Part shown: positions 11,952 through 21,712 of the stretch, piece after piece | Layout of the letters: each line of letters starts with the position of its first letter | How positions within the stretch are numbered: position 1 is the stretch's first letter | DNA from: Cyanodermella asteris | Lineage: Eukaryota; Ascomycota; Lecanoromycetes; Ostropales; Stictidaceae | Reading direction: 5' to 3' | DNA: 64,000 bases | Assembly: GCA_900618795.1 (NCBI GenBank) | Contig: UYJD01000010.1 | Span: 1,028,068 to 1,092,067 of the forward strand | Position numbers and translations under genes: made by a program | The notes under the pieces: generated by a model | Seen by the model: the letters and a program-made list of their open reading frames with translations, nothing else | Told to the model about the DNA's origin: nothing | The model's database searches: none

Positions 11952-12716
11952 CTTTGCTGCGGCAATGGATTTTGGAATGACTGTAATACTCGCTCTTGGG
12001 GAAAATGTTTCGAACCATAGTAAAACGTCTGGAACGCCTGACTGAGCATTGGCTTGCTGTGCCATCATAGCTTTACACATCTAGCATTCGCTCGTGTGAT
12101 ATTCAAGCTGTTCAAATAAGCTTTTCACATGCCAGGGTAGTTAACAACAGCCGTCTGACAGGAGCTCCCCGTCGCCCCGCCAAATGATCCGCCGAGGAGG
12201 TCCGCTAGCAAAGCCGGGCCGGCGAGGGAAGCACCGTTGACTTGGTTGTCGCAGTGGGCAGAAATGCCTCGGTATGTCGACTCAGTCGGCCGCCATGCCT
12301 CAGACAGCAAAGTCCCATCAAACAGCCTACCTCTCGAGTCGAGCACTGCACATTGCCGCGGAGGCCTTTCTGGATGCGCTCGTCTTAGTCCTCAACTCGT
12401 ATACAAGGTGGAGACTACTGCGAACGACGGTGTAAAACGACTCTGGCAAGGCTGCATGAACCCGGCGAGCACGCGACTTTGGCGCCTTTGATATTTGTCC
12501 GCGATTCCCGCCGCCGTTCGCGTCGTCGCCGGTCTACCTACTCGAGCTCTTTAAACAGTTTCCTTCGAGCCGTGGACGTTGGGATTTGCTCCGGCTACTG
12601 CATTATTAGTCTGCTGTATCTTTGTCCCAAAAGCCGCTGCACTACGAACTCTCTCCTGTCTCGAAAGCGCCCACCGCAGCTAGACTTGGTCCCGAGGGCA
12701 CCATCGGGCACCCAAG
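11952..12716. other. Intergenic
   Basis: No supportable gene. The last 250 bp before 12717 are pyrimidine-rich and probably form the promoter and leader of the acyl-CoA-binding gene. Confidence 0.5.
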
Positions 12717-13871
12717 ATGGCGGACTCAATAGGTACGAGTCACATCAGCACAGATCTACTACTCTACCACATGCGCACATTGTCCCATCATCAAGGCTGA
12801 CTTCTGTGCCATCTAGACCGCGTCTTCGCCCACGCCCTCCAAACCGTCCGCAAACTCCCCCGGACCGGATCCGCCCGCCCCCCAACCCAGGACCGTCTCC
12901 GCCTATACGGCCTCTACAAACAATCCATGGAAGGCGACGTCGAAGGCGTCATGGCCCGACCCGACATAATCACCGACCCATCGCCGGAGACGCGCGCCGA
13001 GCTCGAAAAGTGGGAGGCCTGGAGCGCCTGCGCGGGCCTCTCGCGCACGCAGGCCAAGACGAAATACATTGATACGCTGATCACGACGATGCACGCGTAC
13101 GCGAGCGGCACGGCGGAGAGTCGGGGGCTCGTGCAGGAGTTGGAATTCGTCTGGGATCAGGTCAGGAGCAATGCGGCGGCGGGAGGGCTTGTGGAAGAGG
13201 AGAGGCAAGAGAGGGAACGGGGGCGGAGGAGGGGGAGTGGGCAGGGGAGTAGCAGGAGTAATGGGAATGGAGGGAATGGGAGGGGTAGGCGTATCAGGAC
13301 GGAGAGTGGGTTGAGGGTGTTGAGGCCGATGAGCGAAGCGGATGGAGAGGAGGATTTGAGTATAGACGAGGAGGATGAACGGGACTTTGACGAAGAGGAG
13401 GGGGCGTCAGAGGATGCAGATGCTGAGAGTAGAGAGTACGAAGAAGACCAGCCTTCGACGCGAAGGTGGCAGTCGAGAATGGAGAGCGCGGTTGTGCGAT
13501 TAACGGCCGAGGTCGCGGCAGTCAGGGAACAGCTCGATGGGGCGAATCATTCACTGTGGGCAATGGTCCGCAACGGGAGTCTCGGGGACGGAAGCGGGCG
13601 AACGTGGCTGAGGTGGATATTCTGGAGAGCGTGGACGTTGGCACGTCGCCTGCTGGCCGACGCTTTCGTCGCCGTGGTACTCCTTACCGCGTGGAGGTTG
13701 TGGAAGAGGTGGAAGCGAGGCGAGACGGACCCGCGAAAAGGCATCAAGCAGGAAGTTGGTGCTCTGAGAGAGGGCATCGACATGATCGAGGCGTGGGTCG
13801 GCTTCTGGTGGTCGAGATGGAGGGACGGTATAAGCAGGCGCTTCGGCGGAGGGCAAGGTCGTGTGAGGTGA
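12717..13871 (+). CDS. Membrane acyl-CoA-binding protein, Atg37/ACBD5-like
   Basis: A 356-aa protein with an N-terminal acyl-CoA-binding domain (about residues 5-110), a long acidic and Ser/Gly/Arg-rich linker, and one C-terminal hydrophobic helix (about residues 285-310, ADAFVAVVLLTAW) followed by a basic tail. This layout is that of Atg37 and ACBD4/5, which sit in the peroxisomal membrane, bind long-chain acyl-CoA and take part in pexophagy and peroxisome contacts. The ACB signature YGLYKQSMEGDVEG is intact. Exon 1 is only 16 nt (12717-12732, MADSI plus one base); an 84-nt intron joins exon 2 (12817-13871), rebuilding MADSIDRVFAHALQTVRKLP. Convergent with the WLM protease gene, 164 bp between stops. 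The domain is sure; the peroxisomal role is inferred from architecture. Confidence 0.85.
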
Positions 13872-14035
13872 TAAAAGTTCTCTACGACGCCCCATGAAGA
13901 CCTCTAAGCCATGTGACAAACGACGAGATGCCGGAATAAACTAGATATCGTCACTCTCGGGTTCTAAACGGCTATATCCCCATCAAATCCTTATCATCAA
14001 TGTACTTATTACTGTTGTACATGCGCTTAGGGGTA

Positions 14036-15040
14036 TCACGACTGCCCATCCGGTGACGATCGTTTCTCAACTTCCTTCTGCCTCTTCAAACGTTCTTCTA
14101 CTGCCTGGGCCATTAGCTCGCGCCTCGCCAGCCCAGCAGATGGACCTGCTTGTGCTGATGGACCGCTCCCTCCGAGCACGAATTCCCCACCCGTCCAGCC
14201 GCCGCCGTCAATGTGCTCGTAACCTCCATCGTCCGGATTATAGAATTCCTCCTCGCCGACGCTTCTGCCGCCCCTCGTCCAATCTGCAGCCTCGACCTCC
14301 TTCTCAATCTGATTCGTCAGATCCCAGAAATTTCGATCATGATCCCCCCACACGTTGTGGCTCAGCTCGTGACAAAGTGTTTTCCGAATCGTTTTGTAGT
14401 CTCGATACCCGTCGTATGCGTCTGTCCGTAATCGCAACTCGATGACCTCGCCTTTGTTTCGATTCAACCCTAGTGTCTTCGACTCGTGTGTCGTGTGCAT
14501 CGCGGGATCCATTTCCGTCAAGACGCCTACTTTGAACTTGTGCTTCCGCATCGTCGCCTTGATCCCCGGGTCGTCTCTGAGTCGTTCCAGAAATTTCGCG
14601 CTGCGATCCGGATTCGGCAGGTAAGGAAGAGGTACGATCTTGTTGAAAGTGTATGTGATGTCCGCGTGTGCTTTGGCATGGTTAATTGTCCGCGTCGGTT
14701 TCGCGGACTTGATGGTCGAGACACGAGGCGCCGGCCGTTCCAACGATTTGAGGTCGGCGAGCAAAGGAGCAAGGAGCTGGATCTTCTTGTCCTGGAGCGT
14801 TCGCAGGGGAGTGTCGGGGTCTTTGTACGGTGGTTTGAGCAGGCCGATCTTGGGGCTGATCATAAACTTCTGTAAATCGGCTGTTATTCCTAGTCGATCT
14901 GTAATGGCCGTATTGAGTTGTGTGAGGGTGGCTTCGGTATCGAATGAGAATTCGTGGACATTTCCGTGATGCGTGAGCTTTATGGTGATGGCATCATCGC
15001 TGTCGAGGCCTGCATCATTTTGAAACGGCTGTTCTGCCAT
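14036..15040 (-). CDS. Ubiquitin-like plus WLM-domain metalloprotease
   Basis: A 334-aa intronless protein. Residues about 18-90 form a ubiquitin-like fold (ITIKLTHHGNVHEFSFD start). Residues about 120-260 form the WLM (Wss1p-like metalloprotease) domain with the zinc site HELSHNVWGDHDRNFW, that is HExxH with a third His five residues on. The family includes Wss1, which cleaves DNA-protein crosslinks, and the fission-yeast UBL-WLM protein, which is the closer architecture. The C-terminal 70 residues are low-complexity with a basic helix (LARRELMAQAVEERLKRQ). No signal peptide; nuclear or cytosolic. The ATG at 15040 is the first in frame. Confidence 0.92.
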   Translation of the reverse strand: MAEQPFQNDAGLDSDDAITIKLTHHGNVHEFSFDTEATLTQLNTAITDRLGITADLQKFMISPKIGLLKPPYKDPDTPLRTLQDKKIQLLAPLLADLKSLERPAPRVSTIKSAKPTRTINHAKAHADITYTFNKIVPLPYLPNPDRSAKFLERLRDDPGIKATMRKHKFKVGVLTEMDPAMHTTHESKTLGLNRNKGEVIELRLRTDAYDGYRDYKTIRKTLCHELSHNVWGDHDRNFWDLTNQIEKEVEAADWTRGGRSVGEEEFYNPDDGGYEHIDGGGWTGGEFVLGGSGPSAQAGPSAGLARRELMAQAVEERLKRQKEVEKRSSPDGQS

Positions 15041-15941
15041 TTCGTTTTCAAAGTCAAAGACGAAGTGAAGAGACTAGGAAAGTGAACAGTGAAAGAGTAG
15101 GAAAGGATTTATAGGTATGAAGCTTCAATGCTAAGCGAAGAGAGGAATAAGAATAGGATCCGCGTAGGCGGCGATTCGATGATGTTCCGTCTTGCACGGT
15201 GGCGGCCGGTTTGTCGGCCTGAAACGGCGCACTACGGAGCTGTCATCTTTGACCTCCCTGTATGTCTTGTCCGCCTTTTGCAGCTGCCAGGCGCCTCGCA
15301 AACTTGGTAGAAGACAAGCAGGTTCAAGAATATCCGTTTGTCGCTTCGAAGGTGAGGACGCTGGAGCATCCCGTCACATGCGGTCCGCTGACTCAACGTG
15401 TGGGCTCATCAAGTTCGACTCACCAAACCCTGGCTGCATTTCCTTCAACATGCGCTTGCGCATCAGCAATCGTTTCAACAGCGTTAGGAGCATATATGCG
15501 CATCTCATTCTAGCAGCTCCCGAATATATGCATCAGAACGTATAGGCACTAATGTTTGCATCTGAGCTGTCGCGCTATTGACACAGCCTGCTCCTGTTGC
15601 GCTTTGATCGAAATATGATAGATGATGCCTGCTTAAACTGGCTTTAACATAAATGCAATGTATTGAAGAACATCTTGTGGCTTGCCCAAGAGTTTTGCCA
15701 ATTGCGGCGAGATAGGTGGACCAGATGTGTGGTCTTTGTCCTGCCCAGGTGAGACGAGCGTATCACCTAGCTCTCACATTGCTTTGACCTTCCCCAAATT
15801 CTTGCAAGCTCACCTCGTCGCAAAAAAATATCCTTTTCCTACCCTTCTCACTTCGGATTTTCCCCGATTCCCTTCTTCCCATACCTTGCTGCTGAATACG
15901 AGCCACATTTACACGTCTGCGATAGCAACGCTACTTCCAGG
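15041..15941. other. Divergent intergenic region
   Basis: No gene seen. It separates two divergent genes (WLM protease and the orphan at 15942) and must hold both promoters. The 150 bp before 15942 are pyrimidine-rich. Confidence 0.5.
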
Positions 15942-17717
15942 ATGAACGACCCGTTGCAATCAATCAACGATGAGGATGACTGGAACGATGACGACGATGG
16001 ATCATCCGACGGTTCTGGCTTGCTGGCATCGGCTACATCTCAAGGTTCGACCAGCCGCGCCTTTCGCCAGCCGCCGGTTGAAAACGACGGGCACCTGCTT
16101 TCGGATAGCTTCGACGGACAGAACACGTCCTATCAAGTTCAGACGGGGGCCGCAAGCGGGTCTAGTGATGATCAAATCCAAGAGATGACACAGCTCCTGA
16201 GCAAACTGAAAGCTATCTCAGCCCAGCGCGAGGTCCCCATGGAGTCTATCATCAAAAGCCTCCAAGATATGAATGGTCTGGAAGCAAAGCGACCGGTGAA
16301 GACTGTTGCGGCAGCCACACACGAAGCACGCTCATATCTCCCGGAGTTCGCGCCCACAAAAATCCCTTGGACTCCTTCCGACCCGGTCATCGCAGAGATA
16401 GCCAAAAAGCACAATATTGAGCTCCCCAACTACCGCGACGGACCTCCAGCAGGGCCTCTGCCAATTATAAATCCCAAGTCCTGGAAGCCAGAGGATTTCC
16501 CTGACGAAGATCCGAGCGATTGGCCCCCAGAGAGGCCTCTTCTCAAGAAAGAGCATCTCCATCCACACTACAAACAAAGGCTACGAGGCAAAGACATCAT
16601 AAGTGAAACATGGGAGAGCTCCATCGATGTGGACCTTCTGACAGCATATGTTCGATACCTCGGGAGGGATTACGATGGGTGCATCAAGGCCGCCCAGGAT
16701 GCGATGAAGACCGCCAAGGAGCACTTCAGCAATTACCCACCCTTGACTGCTCGTTGCTGCATGTACATATGTCTTGGCTATTGGAAGCTAGACCAGCATG
16801 AGAAAGCTCGGATGTGGTTCAAGCAGTCCGAGGGCTGTGCCGGCATCTACAAAGAAGGCGAATATCTGAAAGTTTTCGGCCCCAAGATCTTCCCCGAGAC
16901 GAAATCGAAAACCAACGAGAGCGCAGTGAGCAAGCCAGAAGAGAAACAAGCGGCCGCTGCGTGGCCAGGTTCGACTCCTCAGCTGGACAGGCGCCCTGCA
17001 CTTCGATACCAAGACTCGTTTCCCAGGGGCATAAATCTCGGGTTCGATTCACCAACAACGCCAGGCTTCGTCAGCTTCCAGGACCAGTACCAACAGAGCC
17101 GTGCCTCGGTCGAAAGCAACCAGGATCTTTCGTCACCGGCGCTCGGAAACCTGGCTTCGCAGCATAATTCCGTGTCGAACTGGAAAGCCGGTATGCCGAC
17201 CAGTACTCCGTCCTCTTCCTCCCGTCCGCGACGTCCATCCACTGCGGTGGACACACTGGCCGATCTCCGCCGTGGAGGTCTCGACAGCCCGAGCACTGCG
17301 ACAGCGGCCGAGAAACGAGCTAAATTCCCCGGGCTCCACGGTGGGCCGGCATCTCACAGCTCGATGGAACCGCCCCCTGGATGGCCGTCTCCGAGGTCAG
17401 GTCCGGGAAGCGCAATCCCACCACGGCAGAGAAACCCGTTCGTCCTCCCGAATGGCAGCATGCCTCCGCCACCACCCCAACGCACGCGGCCGCGTGCGCC
17501 GAGCACGGCCGCTGGTGACCGGGTCAGAATCTTGCGCGAGCAAGGTCCATCGGGAGGGAGTGCTCCCGAACCCGAACAGATTCGTAAGAGTCTCAACATG
17601 GCATTGAAATCTTCGGTCGAGCCGTTACGTGAGGCCAGTCGGGCTTACAAGACGCATCAAGGATCGACTGGTACTGGTAATGCCAAATCCAGTGAGAGCA
17701 AGAAAAGTAGTGGATGA
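15942..17717 (+). CDS. Fungal orphan with TPR-like core, 591 aa
   Basis: Function unknown. A single uninterrupted frame from ATG. The N-terminal 60 residues are very acidic and Ser-rich. Residues about 65-115 look helical (QIQEMTQLLSKLKAISAQRE). Residues about 225-300 form a compact helical pair with TPR character (DVDLLTAYVRYLGRDYDGCI and ARCCMYICLGYWKLDQHEKA). The rest, about 290 residues, is Pro/Ser/Arg-rich and probably disordered, with poly-Pro (MPPPPPQRTRPR) that could bind SH3 or profilin. No membrane segment or signal. It may be a scaffold, but that is a guess. Confidence 0.85.
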   Translation: MNDPLQSINDEDDWNDDDDGSSDGSGLLASATSQGSTSRAFRQPPVENDGHLLSDSFDGQNTSYQVQTGAASGSSDDQIQEMTQLLSKLKAISAQREVPMESIIKSLQDMNGLEAKRPVKTVAAATHEARSYLPEFAPTKIPWTPSDPVIAEIAKKHNIELPNYRDGPPAGPLPIINPKSWKPEDFPDEDPSDWPPERPLLKKEHLHPHYKQRLRGKDIISETWESSIDVDLLTAYVRYLGRDYDGCIKAAQDAMKTAKEHFSNYPPLTARCCMYICLGYWKLDQHEKARMWFKQSEGCAGIYKEGEYLKVFGPKIFPETKSKTNESAVSKPEEKQAAAAWPGSTPQLDRRPALRYQDSFPRGINLGFDSPTTPGFVSFQDQYQQSRASVESNQDLSSPALGNLASQHNSVSNWKAGMPTSTPSSSSRPRRPSTAVDTLADLRRGGLDSPSTATAAEKRAKFPGLHGGPASHSSMEPPPGWPSPRSGPGSAIPPRQRNPFVLPNGSMPPPPPQRTRPRAPSTAAGDRVRILREQGPSGGSAPEPEQIRKSLNMALKSSVEPLREASRAYKTHQGSTGTGNAKSSESKKSSG

Positions 17718-18463
17718 GGCAATTGGGAGCTACGCCGGTGGGAATTTGACATATGGTCGATGAGAACAGGAGGAGAAAATGAGCTTACCGGCTAACATGT
17801 GTCGCTGGGTTGGAGAACCAAAATGGAGCTGACCGGCGTTCACGTTTATTTCAGGGATCTGATTGCGCAGTCGAATGCTCACGACACGATACCCAAGTCT
17901 CAGAATTGACCTCAGGGACGTTGCGACTGTAGCCCCAAGTAGGTACAATCAATGCGGTCTACGCATGAGAATTCCCCTTTGCATTCGCCACGTGACATCA
18001 GCAGACCTGAGTCGTGAATTTGGCCAGTAAACTCTATATACCTAGAATAGTTTCACGCACAATCATTAAGAGAGTCTAGGTCAGTGTTTCACAATGCCAA
18101 ACGCCTATTACATATCGTCTACCAAGCCATGTTTATCGACAAATTCCAGCTTCATGCAACGCCTCGACCGCATCGTCGCACGTCTCGGACATAGGAAAGA
18201 GGAGGAGAGAACTGCAAGTCAACCAGAGTACATGTGACACAAAGATTTAGAGTACAGCAGTCGTGCCCCACGAGATTCCGCAGCACCCGTCGCAAAATGC
18301 ACAACCCAGCTAACCAGCTGAAAACTTCCCACAGTCCTTTTGCACCCGAGTACCAAACTCTCTTTTTCAATCCGACGCTTCATTCAAGGCCCGACCACAT
18401 TTCGAGTTCCAAGGGGTCGGATGCGTCGCTTTCTCTTAAGAAACAGTCGCGGGGGCGAGTTGT
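17718..18463. other. Convergent intergenic region
   Basis: No gene. It lies between the ends of two convergent genes and should contain both 3' untranslated regions. It is AT-rich around 18030-18090. No terminator motif can be claimed. Confidence 0.5.
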
Positions 18464-19953
18464 TTACTTGAACTTCTTGCCGAACATGAGGAGCTGGACC
18501 TGGTCGTAGATGGACAAGACACCAGCACCGGCGACACCACGGAGAATGTTGGCACCAGCACCCTTGAAGAGAGACTTGACACCCTCAGCGGCGATGATCT
18601 GGCGGGCGGCGTCGAAGGAAGACTTGTACTTGACGGCCTGATTTTTGTGAGTAAATGATTGAGAACTGCGGGTCGCGAACTTCACTTACCTCACCAGAGG
18701 TCATCATCATGCGACGACGGATAGTGTCCAGAGGGTAAGAAGCGACACCAGCACCAGTGGTAACACCCCATCCGAGAAGGAAGGAGGCAAGGAAGTTGCC
18801 CTCAAGGTTACCGACAAGGATGACAGGCTTCAACGAGTCGTACATACCGAAGTACAGACCACGATAGACGATGATACCGGCGACGGAGGGCATGAAACCA
18901 CGGTAGAGACCGGCAATACCATCAGAAGCGAGGGTCTTCTTGTAGACATCGATCAAACCGTTGAACTGACGAGCACCACCAGTCTTGGCGTTCTTGTTGT
19001 CGTTGGCGAGACGGGTACGGGCGTAGTCGAGGGAGTAGACAAAGAGGAGGGAAGTGGCACCAGCAGCACCACCGGAGGCAAGGTTACCGGCCATCCACTT
19101 GGCGTAACCATCACGCTCCTTCTTGAAAGCGAACATCGACTTGTAGGTGTCGCGGAAGGCGAAGTTCAAGGCCTGGGTAGGGAAGTAACGAATGACGTTG
19201 GCAGTGTTTCCTCTCCACAGGGACATGACACCCTCAGCCTTAGCAGTACGGCTGAAGCACTCCACAATGCCATCGTACTTGCGGTCAAGACGACCGGTCT
19301 TCAACATCTCATCCTACAGTCATCGTAAGCAAATGCTCGATTCGGTCACCATGATGAAACCATAATCGCTGTTGGCTCTGGTCTCTCCGGACGGCCTTGG
19401 AGACCAGAGCCAACAGCGATGCGAGTTGTATTTCATCACGATATGCTTGGCTCATTACTGACCTGGTTCTGGATGAGAAGCTTGACACGCTCGATGGGAG
19501 CGGCAGCAGTCTTGGAGACAGCGGCAGAAACACCACCCACTGCGGTCATGTTAGATCATGTGCTTATCGCCCTAGCGTCGAATCTGCCGGTACGCAACGT
19601 GTGCAGCATAAACAACGCCAGACTCTTTCGAAGGAATTCACATACTCAAGAAATCGACGAGGAAACCCTATGAAATTGTCAGCCATATTCCAAGACTTGC
19701 GATGAGACGATAGAGCCCGAGCCTCGGTGCGAGACCAGCTCCAGCTGCGCGACTCCCATTCCATCACCAGCTTATCCAGCAGTCGCAGCGTGCGCGATCA
19801 GGCGGATTGTCCAGTGGAGATGGTTGTCTGATGCTAGAGTGCGCGGCCGGAGCCATTGAGATCAAAAGATAGGGTGTTGGAGCTGAAACGTACGGGCATG
19901 CCCATGAAGGACTTCTCGGCCTGGACGACCTCTCCCTTCTTGCCTGATGACAT
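18464..19953 (-). CDS. Mitochondrial ADP/ATP carrier
   Basis: Exchanges cytosolic ADP for matrix ATP across the inner mitochondrial membrane. The 318-aa protein is rebuilt from five exons: 19894-19953, 19646-19667 (22 nt), 19463-19539, 18690-19313 and 18464-18637; every junction keeps frame. It has three mitochondrial-carrier repeats, the matrix signatures [12 protein letters not shown] and [10 protein letters not shown], and the ADP/ATP-carrier-only signature RRRMMM at about residues 252-257. Codon use is strongly biased to C-ending codons, as in highly expressed fungal genes. The intron between exons 3 and 4 (149 nt) holds a perfect 21-bp inverted repeat. Identity is certain. Confidence 0.97.
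19352..19438. repeat. Long hairpin inside ADP/ATP carrier intron 3
   Basis: Arms 19365-19385 and 19400-19420 are perfect reverse complements (21 bp, GCTGTTGGCTCTGGTCTC core) with a 14-nt loop. Eight more base pairs (19352-19359 with 19431-19438) extend the stem beyond an internal loop. The whole structure lies between the donor (19462) and acceptor (19314), leaving both splice sites free. Confidence 0.95.
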
Positions 19954-21318
19954 TCTGGCGGTTGTATGTGTGTGTGTGTGACGACCAGAGTGGCCTGATT
20001 AAAGGACAAATGCAAGAGCGGAGAGGAGAAAGAGAGTGAGGACTGGTGGCTTGAGGTCGACTAGCGAACAGAAGCAGATGGTGATGGTGAACAAGAAGAA
20101 GCCAGGGAGACTCGTCGAAGAAAAAGCTGCGCTGCTCGCTAGCAACGAAACTGCGCTAGCCCGCTTTTGGCACCCGAATTTCGCCAGCCAGCAGGGTCCG
20201 CGATTGCACAGAGGGCCATATCTGCTGGCCGGCGTTGTGCATCATTCCCGCTTCACCAAAGCTTCATCTTTGCACCGCACTGCTTCGGGAGACTACGGGT
20301 CACCGGCTGCGGCAAATTCTGAGGCAGCTTTTTTCGAACGGCTCAGAGTTGTCGGCTGCACTGCTACTTCTGGTCGTCCAGGTTACTCCCTTTTACTTGT
20401 TCAAATTATTATGCACGGCTCTTCGACTTGGAGGGAGCTAAATGCGTCGCTCAGCACACCCAAAACTACTCTTCTCACTCCTAGAGTGCTGAATGCTTCC
20501 TCCTGAGCTTTTCCAGGTTCACTCGCATGACTGGGGAAATTGAGTTCGACGAGCTCCAGAGAGCCGACCAGTGCTTGCTGTTCTGGACACGCCCATGCTA
20601 GTAATGCACCGGTGGGACCCGGTCGGTCGTGACGGCGTGTTTACTACACTACCTACTCATGCTTTGATTCAGCAGCGCTATGTGAGCATGGTGTCATCGA
20701 TTTTCTTCAAGTTGATTATTATAGCCGATGCTTAGTTCACCATTCTACTGTCGCGTGTCTGCACAGGTGGATCATCTCGACAGCTTCACAGCGTGCAGCT
20801 GAACTTTTTTCAACCTGTCAACATTTTGCAAAGCGACTTCCCGAAAGTGACCACGGCGAGACAATTACGAGCATCAATGTCCGAGCCTCCTTGTTTGTTA
20901 GATAGGTAGCAACGTGGCTGCGAAGACAAATGTGAAATGATACATGGAAGAAACTTGTCACATGCCAGATTCTGCCGCATTACGCTCCTGCGCAGACCAG
21001 AAGCGGCTTTCACAGGTGCGCAAGGTCTAGTTGCCAGAATGTCACCAATTCACCAGTAATTTAACTTGAGCAAAATAATGCGACTGTAGACTTTGATCTT
21101 AGACATGCGCCCCATTCGTTATTGGCACCCGTGTATGTACCGAGTATACCGACTCGGACTTCACGGAGTCGATGTGACTTTGTCTTGGCGCCCAAAGTAA
21201 ACAAATCCCACTTCCGCCAGCCCAAGTCATTCTATCCGGCCGAACCTGCTCAGTCGTTATCATTCTTCTCGCTTCGCCTCTTGCAGCACATCTCGCCAGA
21301 TGAACTTGAAATCCGACA
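19954..21318. other. Divergent intergenic region
   Basis: No supportable gene. A short TG run (about 19965-19980) lies just before the carrier start. The region must contain the carrier promoter at its left and the CENP-W-like promoter at its right. Confidence 0.5.
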
Positions 21319-21712
21319 ATGGCGCGTATTTCGAAGCTCTATCCTCGCGCAACCTTGCGCCGAGCTGTCAAGAAACAATCAGCTCGTTCGCTGAGCAAGA
21401 ATGTTGACATTCTCGTAAGTCGGCCGATACGCCCAGTTCGAAGCCTCCCAGAACTAAGGCGATTTCACACAGCTTTATCTCGATCATGTTCTCTTTATTC
21501 AAGAGTAAGTGACTTTTGATGCTTCAGGAGAACTAACCACTGACCTTCTCCCAGGCTCATGAAGCAAGCCAAGGTGCAAGCCCAGAAGAGGGGCGAGCGA
21601 GGCATCAGCGCACGCGACATAAATCGGGTTACTGAAGTAAGTGAAACTCTCTGAAGATCAGGTTGTTTATGCTAAACTTGCATAGAATTGCCTCCGCAGG
21701 TTCAAGGGTTGA
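21319..21712 (+). CDS. CENP-W/Wip1-like histone-fold kinetochore protein
   Basis: A 78-aa protein spread over four small exons: 21319-21414, 21473-21504, 21555-21636 and 21686-21712, with introns of 58, 50 and 49 nt, all with GTAAGT donors. The joined product starts MARISKLYPRATLRR and contains LYLDHVLFIQ and GERGISARDINRVTENCLRR, the pattern of the CENP-W histone fold (helix 1, helix 2, then KxVT at the C-terminus). CENP-W pairs with CENP-T in the CCAN at the inner kinetochore. Length fits the family (about 80-100 aa). All phases agree and no internal stop remains. Another small histone-fold protein is the alternative. Confidence 0.8.
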
